From contig CAMVAT010000008.1 of NCBI GenBank assembly GCA_947165505.1, positions 1 through 64,000 of the forward strand: 64,000 nt of DNA, written 5' to 3'. The notes under the pieces are model-generated. The model saw only the letters and a program-made list of their open reading frames with translations. It was not told where the DNA came from and made no database searches. Below, piece after piece: positions 7,613-18,000 of the stretch. Origin of the DNA: an uncultured Prevotellaceae bacterium. Lineage in GTDB: Bacteria; Bacteroidota; Bacteroidia; Bacteroidales; Bacteroidaceae. Both the position numbers and the translations under genes were made by a program. Every line of letters begins with the position of its first letter. Within the stretch, counting starts at the first letter, position 1.

Positions 7613-10258
7613 ATGGAAAAGAAACACATAGTCCACTGGCACTTGCAGTTCGAAGCAGGTGCCTGTGGCCTGTCCGTGCTCGTCGTGCAGGTCGGTCACC
7701 GTCTCAGTGATAGGGGTGCTGTTGGCCTGGTTGTAGAGTGCTATCTGCTCGTGCAGGATATGCAGTCCCTGCTTCGTGGAGTGTGTGTTCAGCTGTTCTG
7801 CCTTGGTGCGCCCCACGCCGTCGTCCTTGACGGTCAGCACCAGACTGTCGCCGCGCAGGCCGATGGTCACATCCACGCGCCCGCCTCCGGCCTTGTTGCC
7901 GATGCCGTGCTTCACGGCGTTCTGGCAATAGGTGAAAAGCGCCATCGTGGGTATCTGCCATTGCGGGTTCACGCCGTCGGCTATCGAGATGTTGTATTGC
8001 AGACGGTCGCCGTAGCGCAGTTTCTCCAGTTCCAGGTAGTTGCGGATATAGGCCGCCTCCTCGGCCACGCTGCGCGACGGACGGTCGATGTCGGTCAGTG
8101 TCTGGTTGGTGAAGTCGCTATACACCTTCAGGTAGTCGATGGCCTCGTCGGTAGAGTTGTTCATCAGGAAGTACTCAATGCCCGCCAGCACGTTGGCATG
8201 GAAATGCGGGATGCTCTTCAGGCGGATGGCACTGATCTGCAACTCCTTCTGCCGCTTCTCGCGCTCCAAGCGCCGCATGTTGTTACGCTGCCGGCGTCGC
8301 TCATATTGGCGTGCCCAGAACCAGCTGGCGCCCGCCACGGCAGCCAGGGCCGCGAGCCACACCCACCAGTGCTGCCACCATGGGCGCGGCAGCTCGACGA
8401 TGGTGCTGCGCTCGTCAAAGGCCAGCAGCCGCCCGGGGTAGAACGACATCATGGCCTCGGTGCCCGCCACCCAGATGCGTCCGTCGGCCTGTTCGGCCAT
8501 CATGGCGCTCTGCGGTTCGATGAGTGTGAACCCGTTGCGGTGATCGTACCAGCGTCCGTCGTGGGGCGTGCCGTCGTCGTCGATGCGGCTCACCAGCAGT
8601 CCGTCGAGGGTGGCGACGATCAGGTAGCCTCGCGGCGAGACGTGCAGCGAACGCACCTCGTGTCCGTCGAGCAGCGGCAGGTATGCGTTGAGCGGCAGCA
8701 CCTCGCCGTGGCGGATGAGGAAGAGCGAGTCGCACGAGGCGAACAGCACATGTCCGTGGGCGTCGCTCACCATATTGCTGATGACGAGGCGCTGAGGGTA
8801 GTCCACCTTGGTGGCTTCGGGTGCCGCCGGTCTGCTAGTTTGATGGGGTGGGGCGTCTTTGCGCCAGTGGTCGATGCGCAGCAGTCCGGCGCTGCCGCCC
8901 ACCCACAGACGGCCGTCGTGGTCGGCGGCGGCACACCAGGCGTGCGGCGGCACGTCGGTCATCAGCGTGTCGAGCCGTTGTTTGCCGGGGTCGTACGTCA
9001 GTATCTGTTGCCGTGTGCCGATGATGAGGCATCCCTCGGCCGCCGCCACAAACTGATAGCGGTCGGGTGGCAGGCCCAGCCACTCCACCTCGCCGCCGGC
9101 GATGCGCGCTACGTCGCCATGGCCGGCCATATACACTGCGCCGCCGATGGTGGCGGCGCTGGGCTGGAAGAAGTCGTTGTCGCGGTGTGCGGGCAGCGTC
9201 AGCCCGTCGGCTATCACCTGGCCGTTGAGCGTGCCCATCACGATGTGCCCCTGCGGGTCGGTGGCGAGGGCACGCACGATGTCGTTGCCGTCGGTGAGCC
9301 GGTGCTCGGTGAAGTCGGCCCTGAAAAAGAGATAGACTCCTTGGTAGGTGGCCATCCACAGACGGTCCCAGCGGTCTGTGAACAGTGCCTTGACCATGTT
9401 GTAGCCGTCGGCCAGCACGCTCACCTTTTCTCCGTCGTATAGATATAAGGTGTGTGAGTCGGCGATATAGAGCTGTCCCTCTTGGTTGTGCCGCACGTAC
9501 AGACCGTAGTCGGGCGCGGCGAAGTGATAGGTCTGCCGCAGTGTGAGCCTGTCGCTGGACAGCGTGTAGATGCCGTCGGCGGCCAGGACATAGAGCGTGT
9601 GGCCTACACGCCGCAGGGTGTAGATGTCGTCCTTGTCGGTCAGCAGACGCGGCTGTCCGTCGCGCACCACGTAGAGCCCCCCGTCGGTAGGCACGTACAG
9701 GTCGTGACCGTCGATGTAGAGCTTGCGGTCGGGTGTCATGCGGTCCATCACCTCGCACTTCAACCATGGCACCCACCCGTCGGCGGTCAGTCGGCAGAGC
9801 ATGCGGTGGCTCTCCTGTTCGTCTTCGAGCATGATGATGCCCTCGGGCAGGTCGGTGCCGTTGAGGTTGTTGAGCAGCCAGTGCCACCCCTCGTCTATCT
9901 TTCGTGTCTCGATGTTTCCTTCGTCGATGTAGTGCAACCGTCTGAAATTGAGCGCGGCAAACCGGTTGTCGCGGGCGCTGTCCACCTGCGTGAAGCGCAC
10001 GATGTTCTCGCGTCGGCCTTTCATGTAGGGCACCAGTTGGCGGCCGTCGTAGCGGGCGAAGCCCGACAGCGTGCCTATCCATACGTAGCCCTCGCTGTCT
10101 TGCCACACCGTCTCGGCCTGCATCTGCGGCAGTCCGTCGAGCGTAGTGAAGCGGCGGCTGCTCAGTCGGCTGTCCACCACCGTGTCTTGTGCCGGCAGCA
10201 TCCACGCTGTCAGCCACAGCGCGATGGCGAGGGCAGTTCTCTTCCAGTCTTTTCTCAT
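7607..10258 (-). CDS. Sensor histidine kinase, periplasmic propeller-type repeats plus LytS-like kinase core
   Basis: 883 aa; SEGYVWIGTLSGFARYDG-type repeats, TM WWVWLAALAAVAGASWFW, IPHFHANVLAGIEYFL and VKDDGVG motifs. Confidence 0.9.
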   Translation of the reverse strand: MRKDWKRTALAIALWLTAWMLPAQDTVVDSRLSSRRFTTLDGLPQMQAETVWQDSEGYVWIGTLSGFARYDGRQLVPYMKGRRENIVRFTQVDSARDNRFAALNFRRLHYIDEGNIETRKIDEGWHWLLNNLNGTDLPEGIIMLEDEQESHRMLCRLTADGWVPWLKCEVMDRMTPDRKLYIDGHDLYVPTDGGLYVVRDGQPRLLTDKDDIYTLRRVGHTLYVLAADGIYTLSSDRLTLRQTYHFAAPDYGLYVRHNQEGQLYIADSHTLYLYDGEKVSVLADGYNMVKALFTDRWDRLWMATYQGVYLFFRADFTEHRLTDGNDIVRALATDPQGHIVMGTLNGQVIADGLTLPAHRDNDFFQPSAATIGGAVYMAGHGDVARIAGGEVEWLGLPPDRYQFVAAAEGCLIIGTRQQILTYDPGKQRLDTLMTDVPPHAWCAAADHDGRLWVGGSAGLLRIDHWRKDAPPHQTSRPAAPEATKVDYPQRLVISNMVSDAHGHVLFASCDSLFLIRHGEVLPLNAYLPLLDGHEVRSLHVSPRGYLIVATLDGLLVSRIDDDGTPHDGRWYDHRNGFTLIEPQSAMMAEQADGRIWVAGTEAMMSFYPGRLLAFDERSTIVELPRPWWQHWWVWLAALAAVAGASWFWARQYERRRQRNNMRRLEREKRQKELQISAIRLKSIPHFHANVLAGIEYFLMNNSTDEAIDYLKVYSDFTNQTLTDIDRPSRSVAEEAAYIRNYLELEKLRYGDRLQYNISIADGVNPQWQIPTMALFTYCQNAVKHGIGNKAGGGRVDVTIGLRGDSLVLTVKDDGVGRTKAEQLNTHSTKQGLHILHEQIALYNQANSTPITETVTDLHDEHGQATGTCFELQVPVDYVFLFHK

Positions 10259-10301
10259 GGCGTCAGTTTTCTTTGTCTGTCAAGCGTCATCATGGTGAAT
10301 G

Positions 10302-10309
10302 CAAAAATA
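10302..10309 (-). promoter_or_regulatory. Bacteroidetes -7 box for the histidine kinase operon
   Basis: CAAAAATA, reverse complement TATTTTTG, matches TAnnTTTG. Confidence 0.55.
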
Positions 10310-10385
10310 CGCTTTTTTGCCGATATGTCAAATAAAACACGCCATTCTCGGAAATATTTTTCTTTTCATCCTCGAAAAGTCCCCT

Positions 10386-10413
10386 TTCGTCACGCACAGC
10401 CCCCGCTTCGTCA
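10386..10413. promoter_or_regulatory. Candidate LytTR operator: two ttcgtca repeats 21 bp apart
   Basis: 10386-10392 and 10407-10413, upstream of the -7 box at 10455. Confidence 0.3.
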
Positions 10414-10454
10414 AAACATACATCCTGTCGCTCCCTCATGTCGCCCTTTTTGCG

Positions 10455-10462
10455 TATATTTG
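10455..10462 (+). promoter_or_regulatory. Bacteroidetes -7 box (TATATTTG) for the 10534 gene
   Basis: Match to TAnnTTTG, about 70 bp before the ATG. Confidence 0.6.
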
Positions 10463-10533
10463 CCAATAGCATCATGACCCCTTTTTAATGATGTACACTC
10501 GCTGGCATTCTTAACCAAATCAACCAAAACAAT

Positions 10534-11982
10534 ATGAAGACTATCATGAACACCAAAAAAATGTTGACACGCACGGCCGTGTCTCTGCTCATGGCTCTGA
10601 CCGTTCATCTCCCGGCATGGGCGCAGTACGTTTTCGTATATGCCGACCCTTATTCTGGCGGTGCCGTGCAAGTAGGCACGGATGTCATCCTTGATGAATT
10701 TGTCGATGGGGCCCAAGTGGCCAAAGACAAAGGATGGAGCGTAGAGGCAAAGGAGAACGACAGCTTTGTGCCCTATCTCGTCAGCGATGAGCATGACTAT
10801 GTTGACCTCGGACTGCCCAGCGGCACTTTATGGGCCACTTGCAACGTGGGAGCCGGCAGGCCGCAAGATACCGGGCTCTTTTTCGCCTGGGGCGATACCA
10901 AGGGGCATGGGAGCGATGTGACCGACGGATACCTCTTTAACTGGGAAAACTACAAGTGGGGATACGTCGAGGGAGATGACACTTTTTTCAACAAATACTG
11001 CACTGACAGCAGCAGGGGTAAGGATGGCTTTACTGATGGGAAGACGGAACTGGAACCCGAAGACGATGCGGCATACGTCAACTGGGGCAGCCAGTGGCGC
11101 ATGCCTACCTACGCACAACTGGAAGAACTGAGAAACGAATGCACATGGACGGCTGCTACCATCGGTGATGTCGATGGCTATGAGGTGACAGGACCTAACG
11201 GCCATACGATTTTCATGCCCGAGACGGGATGGCGTATCGACGATATGCTGCTCGAGGGCGGGGCATATTGGTCGCGCTCTACCAATCCGGAAAGCGACGG
11301 AGGGGCCTTCTACCTCGGATGGGATGAGTGGGGTTGGTACTCCTATGGAGGAAGACTCGACGGACAGTGCGTGCGGCCCGTCGTCCGACAAGAGACCTTC
11401 ACCGTAACCATCCCCGCGTCGGGCGTCGCCACCTTCTCGGCCGACGAGAACGTCACACTGCCCGAAGGACTGACGGCGGCTACCTGCACCGAGTTTGATG
11501 GCGCGGCGGGCACCATACAGGCCACGACACTCACGCAGAGTGTGATACCCGCCGCCACGGGCGTGCTCGTCAAGGGCACACCGGGCGAGACCTATACGTT
11601 CTACGTGACCGACGACGAGGCGGCACCCGTGGCCGACAATGCCCTCGTGGCGGTCACCTTGCCCACGCACGTGGCACCCACCGACGGCGAATACACCCAC
11701 TTCATGCTCCAGGGCGGCACCTTCATCCGCATCGCAGAGGCCGACGAGTCGGCGAAGATGCCGGCCAACAAAGCCTACCTCCGTCTGCCCACCGCCATGC
11801 TCGACACCGATGCTCCGGCATCCCTCACAATCGTATGGGATGAGACCACGGGCATCAGCCATACGCAAGCCGGCACCGATGGCGGTGAACAGGTGAAATG
11901 CTACAACCTCCAAGGACAGCGGGTGGCTAAACCCGCCAAAGGCATCTATGTCATCAACAGACGGAAAGTGATTGTCAAATAA
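10534..11982 (+). CDS. Secreted protein with Fibrobacter-succinogenes-major-paralogous-type domain and C-terminal sorting-like tag
   Basis: 482 aa; DYVDLGLPSGTLWATCNVGA and WGSQWRMPTYAQLEEL; C-term YNLQGQRVAKPAKGIYVINRRKVIVK. Confidence 0.85.
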   Translation: MKTIMNTKKMLTRTAVSLLMALTVHLPAWAQYVFVYADPYSGGAVQVGTDVILDEFVDGAQVAKDKGWSVEAKENDSFVPYLVSDEHDYVDLGLPSGTLWATCNVGAGRPQDTGLFFAWGDTKGHGSDVTDGYLFNWENYKWGYVEGDDTFFNKYCTDSSRGKDGFTDGKTELEPEDDAAYVNWGSQWRMPTYAQLEELRNECTWTAATIGDVDGYEVTGPNGHTIFMPETGWRIDDMLLEGGAYWSRSTNPESDGGAFYLGWDEWGWYSYGGRLDGQCVRPVVRQETFTVTIPASGVATFSADENVTLPEGLTAATCTEFDGAAGTIQATTLTQSVIPAATGVLVKGTPGETYTFYVTDDEAAPVADNALVAVTLPTHVAPTDGEYTHFMLQGGTFIRIAEADESAKMPANKAYLRLPTAMLDTDAPASLTIVWDETTGISHTQAGTDGGEQVKCYNLQGQRVAKPAKGIYVINRRKVIVK

Positions 11983-12002
11983 TCTAACAACCATATTTCT
12001 TC

Positions 12003-15000
12003 ATGAAAAAAATATTATCCATGATTTTTGCCCTCATGGCAATAGCCATCGGGGCATGGGCGCAGACCGGCACGCCATACGCCGTATTGTGTACCGACAA
12101 CCACACTCTTTACTTCACCGTGAGCAGTACGGAGATAGCCGCTGGCGATACATTCACACCCGCCGGCGGCGGCGCAGCACAGACTGTCAGCCGAGTGTGG
12201 AGCGGTACGCAAGTCACCGCAGGGCGGCCGTGGAGCAACAGCAGTTCCATCAGGACCGACATCCATACCGTGGTGTTCGAACCGTCGTTTGCCGACGTGA
12301 GGCCCACAACGCTGTACGACTGGTTCTATTATTGCGAAAACCTTGGCAGCATCTCAGGTATGGAGCACCTCAACACCAGCCAGGCTACCCTGATGTCAGG
12401 GATGTTCCAAAATTGCTCCAGTCTGACCGAAATCGACCTCAGTCACTTCGATGTGGGGCAGGTGACCAAGATGAGCTATATGTTCGCAGGATGCAAACAG
12501 TTGCAGCAGCTCGACCTCAGCGGATGGCAGGCTCCCAACCTCACAGAGATGACAGGAGCATTCTCAGGATGCAGCGCTTTGCAGACGGTCAACCTCGAAG
12601 GGTTCTATGCTCCCAAACTAAGAAACATCGGCAATCTGTTCTATAACTGTGGCAACCTCATGAGCGCAGACCTCTCTGCCTTTACCACAGGAGCCGTTTC
12701 GAATGTCTCGGAGATGTTTGAGAATTGCACCGCACTCCAGACCGTACGCTTCGCCGACGACTTCGATGTCAGCGGCGTGAGCCAATTCTCGTATATGTTC
12801 TATCATTGCGCCTCGCTACAGAGCATCGACCTCTCCAAGTTTCACCCCGATGAGGTGACTACGCTCGCCAATATGTTCGACGGATGTGCCGCACTGCAGA
12901 CGGTCAGCCTCGGCGGACTGTGTACCAACATCGGCAACAGGCACTTCAACGGAGACCTCAGCGCAATGTTCAACGGATGCGCCGCTCTCACCGCCGTCGA
13001 TTTCACAGGGATGAACACAGCCTATGTCACCGACATGTCGAATATGTTCAAAGGCTGTGCCGCTCTCACTACGCTTGACCTCAGCCCGTTCAACACCGGC
13101 CGGGTGCGAAGCATGGGCAATATGTTCAACGGATGCACTCTGCTTGAGAGCGTCTTCGTGAGTAGTGTGTGGACCACGGCCAGTGTCTCCGGATCGACCA
13201 ATATGTTCTTCGGATGCACCAGCATCAAAGGCGAGGACGGCACCACATACGATGCTTCATCTGTGGATAAGACACGAGCCCACAACGGCGACGGAGGGTA
13301 TCTGCGCGTGGGCACCGACGTGGAGATAGACCCCACGCCATACGTCATCTGGTGCGCGGATAACACTACGCTCTATTTCCTCGTCTCCACACGCGACCTC
13401 GTGGCAGGCAGCAAGTTCACTCCCGACGGCGCCGACACCCCCGTCACCATCACCAATGTGTGGAACTCGGAACCCGGCAGTTGGACGCTCAACCACCTCA
13501 CATGGAGAAACACGGTGAAAACGGTTGTCACCGACGTGGTGATAGAGCCTTCGTTCGCCCAGGTGTCGCCCGCCACCACGTTATGCTGGTTCTATGAATG
13601 CGGCAAACTGGAGCACATCAACGGGCTTGAGTACCTCAACACGGCCAATTCGCAGTCGATGGAGAATATGTTCAATGGTTGCACCAGCCTGCAGAGCCTT
13701 GACCTGAGCCGGTTCTCGACGGCCAATGCCACCAACCTGTCGGGTATGTTCAGCGGTTGCACCAGCCTCACCGCATTGGACCTCGCCAGTTTTAATACGG
13801 CGAATGTGACCAATATGGCGGGTATGTTCAACGGTTGCACCCTTCTCCAGTCGGTCAACGTCGGAGGGTTTAATACCGCTAAGGTCACATCCATGTCGAA
13901 TATGTTCAAGGACTGTGCCGCGCTTGCCACACTCGACCTGAGCACGTTCAACACCGCACAAGTGTACAATTTCACAGGTATGTTCAGCGGATGCACCGCG
14001 CTCCGCACGCTCACGCTCGGCTCCGCCTTCGTCACACGATACGCCTCACTGTCGTATATGTTCAACGGTTGCGCAAGTCTGCAAAGCATCGACCTGAGCG
14101 GCTTCAACACCGATGAGGCGACAAGCCTGTCGCACCTCTTCGCAGGATGCGCCGCGCTCACCACGCTCGACCTGAGCACATTCAACACCAGCTCTGTCAC
14201 CGACATGTCGGGCCTCTTCAGCGGATGCGCCGCGCTTACCGCGCTCGACCTCACGATGTTCACCACTGCCAGCGTCACCACCATGAGCGGGATGTTCGCA
14301 GGATGCGCCGCGCTCACCACGCTCGACCTGCATACGTTCCAGACCAACCGTGTCACTGACATGAGCCGTATGTTCGATGGCGACAGCCAGTTGGAGAGCG
14401 TCTTCGTCAGCAATATGTGGGTCACAGGCAGCGTCAACGCTTCCGACGATATGTTCGCCGGATGCACAAGCATCACCGGCGAGGACGGCACCACCTACGA
14501 TGCCGGCGAGGTGGATGTGACAAAAGCGCATTACGACACGGGAGGCTATCTACGCGAGGGTGAGACGCAAAAACTGGACTACCCCACAGCATACGCGCTC
14601 TATTGCGCCGACAACCATACGCTCTATTTCCTCTATACCGACCAAATGCTGCTCAACGGCATGAAATTCAAACCCGAAGGCAGCGACACCAAGCACGTCA
14701 TCACATGGTACACAACGGGCTCCGCTGTCACTTCCACAGGCAACAACAGGCCCAATTGGTACAGTTATACCGCCGACATTGAGCATGTGGTGTTTGAATC
14801 ATCGTTCTCAAATGTGAGACCCAAGAGCCTGGCCTACTGGTTCTTCGGATGCAGCAGCCTCAGCGACATCACGGGATGGGAAAACCTCAAAACTGCCGAG
14901 GTGACCAACATGAGGTTCTTGTTCGCCAACTGCCGTTCGCTCACCACACTTGACTTCAGCCATTTCAATACGATGAAGGTCACGGCCATGGAGGGAACGT

Positions 15001-18000
15001 TCCAGAACTGCGCTGCGCTGACGGAACTCGACTTGAGCAATTTCATCACCGACAAAGTGACCGACATGGACGACATCTTCAACGGATGCGCTAATATCGT
15101 CACCATCTATGTGAGCTCGCGCTGGACCACTGCCAACCTGAGATACGGCAGCGATATGTTTGAGGGTTGCGTCAACATCGTCGGACAAGACGGTACCACC
15201 TACGACCCGGACATCACTGACAGCACACGCGCGCACTATGGGGCGGAGGGTTACCTCACCTACGGACATGAGCCGGTGCTCGACGCGCAGCCATGCGTCA
15301 TCTATTGCGACGCCAACAAGACGGCTTACTTCATCGTCACCACCCAAGCCTTCGCGCACGGCTCGACTTTCACTCCGGCTGGCTCCGACACTCCGCTCAC
15401 CGTCACCTCCGTCGTTCTTGGCGACAATGCGGTCAAAAACAATTGGAAGTACAACCTCAATGCCGATGACATGACATCTGCCGTCTTTGAGCCGTCATAC
15501 GCGCAGACACAGCCCGAAAGTCTAAGATCCTGGTTCTCAGGCTTAGAAAAACTGCAGAACGTCACCGGGCTGCAATATCTCAACACGGAAAAGGTGACGG
15601 AGGCGGAATTCATGTTTGAGGGGTGCTCTGCTCTGGAGAACATCGATGTCAGCCAGCTCAACACCGACAATGTGGTCAGTATGAAGTATCTGTTTGCCAA
15701 CTGTGAAAAACTGAAGAGCATAGACCTCAGCGCATGGAATACAGAGAAACTGGAGGACATGTCGCGGATGTTCGATGACTGCACCGCACTCGAAGCGGTC
15801 AACTTCACCGGGTGGAACACGGCCAATGTCACCTCCATGGAGGGGCTCTTCGTGGGATGCGAGGCGTTGACCGACATCGACCTCACCATATTTAATACGG
15901 AGAACGTGACGGACATGGGACGTATGTTCGCATCATGCACCAACCTCGAGACGGTCAACATCTCCAACTTCAACACGGCCAAGGTGACCAGCATCGAAAG
16001 GATGTTCGGCGACTGCCCCAAAATCACCTCGCTCGACCTCAGCCATTTCAACACCGCCGAGGTGACCGACATGGAGGGGCTCTTCTATGACTGTACCGCG
16101 CTCGAGACCGTGAACCTCACGGGATGGAACACGGAGAAAGTGACCACCATGGAAGATATGTTCAACGGATGCTCCGCGCTCACCACGCTCGATGTCAGCC
16201 ATTTCAGCACACCGGCGCTCGTGACGATGGCCGGCTTGTTCTCCGGATGCGGGCAGCTGACACAACTCGACCTGAGTGGATTCCAGACCGATAACGTCGA
16301 TGACATGGACTTCCTCTTCCTCGGATGCAGCGCGCTCACCTCGCTCGACCTGAGCCGGTTCAACACCGCCAACGTGAAGTTCATGACTTCAATGTTCTAC
16401 AGATGCAACTCGTTCACCACGCTCGACCTCAGCTCTTTCAATACCAGTAAAGTGACGTCCATGGCTTCACTCTTCGAAGAATGCTCACAACTCGAAAGCG
16501 TATATGTCAGCAGCACATGGACCACAGCAAAAATCACCAAGGATGAGGGCAGCGAGGATATGTTCCTCGGATGCGCTGCCATCACAGGCGAGGACGGCAC
16601 CACTTACGATGCTGCCGTCATCGACAAGACACGGGCACACCACCTCGCCGAAGGCTATCTGCGCATAGGCACCGACCGGGTCATCGACCCGGAACCCATG
16701 GCGGTGTTCACCACTGCCGACCACACGTTGCACTTCTTAGTGGGTACCACTCCTGTGGTCGAGGGAGGCACAGTCACACTGCCCGGCTCCGGCACGCGCG
16801 TGCTCGTCACCAGCGTGGCCACAGGTGAGGAGGTCACCAATACTGCCACCGGCACACCCGGGTGGATCACCACAGCCTCCATCGCCGACATGGAGAAAGT
16901 GGTGTTCGACCCCTCTTTCGACGAGGTAAGGCCGCTCAGCACCTATGGATGGTTCTTCCGCTGCTCGAAACTTACCGCCATCGAGGGCATGGAGTATTTC
17001 CATACTGACCTGGCTAAGCACATGGGGTATCTGTTCTACGGGTGTACCGCACTGTCGCCCGACACTGACTTGAGCGGCTTAGACACAGGCAGCGCCACCG
17101 GTATGCAATATATGTTTTATGGCATGAACTGGGCTACGGTTGACCTGAGCGGGTTCGATACGCAGAATGTCACGGATATGAGCTATATGTTTGCCGACTC
17201 GAAAATCATGTTCATCGACCTCTCTATGCTCAACACAGCCAAGGTTACGTCTCTCTCGCGTATGTTTGCCAACTGCTCGATGCTCAAGGATGTAAACCTC
17301 GACCATTTCGACACAGGCGAAGTCTCTGACATGGCTCTGATGTTCTATGGATGCAACATACTGAAGCAACTCGACCTCAGCACCTTCGATACAGGAAAGG
17401 TGACCGACACTCACGGTATGTTCTACAACGACGATGTGCTGGTGAAAGTGTTCGTGGGCGAAGATTGGACGATGGACGCTGTCGCCAATTCGTCGGTGAT
17501 GTTCAGTGGATGCTGGAGCCTCGTCGGGCAGGACGGCACAAAGTACAACGCTTCGTACAACGACGCGCAGAAAGCTCATTACGGCCAGGGGGGATACCTG
17601 AGACGGCATGCCACGGAATACACCATTACCATTCCGGCATCGGGCATCGGCACTTTCAGCGCCGACGAGACGGTCACTCTGCCCGAGGGTCTGGAGGCGT
17701 TCTACTGCGCCGACTTCGACCAAAGCCACAGTTGTGTCACGGCCAAACGACTGCAGGGCGCATCGGTGCCGGAGGATGTAGGAGTAATCCTGCGAGGCAC
17801 GCCGGGCGAGACTTACACGCTCAGCGTGACAGACCAAGTGGCAGAGGATGCTATCGAAGGCAATATGCTCACAGCCGTCACCGTGCCTACACATGTGAAT
17901 CCTGTCGGGCAGAGTTACGACTTCACGAAGCAGGAGTTTGTGACGTTCACCAACTTCATGTTGAAAGGTGGCCTGTTCATGCGCATTGCCGAAGCCGACT

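Noticed and set aside
7613-9442. 609-aa ORF opposite the histidine kinase
   Set aside because: Shadow ORF; the minus-strand kinase has clear domains
13592-14494. 300-aa minus-strand ORF with internal repeats (RSSVVSAAHPANI)
   Set aside because: Repeats are the antisense of the DUF285 codon repeats
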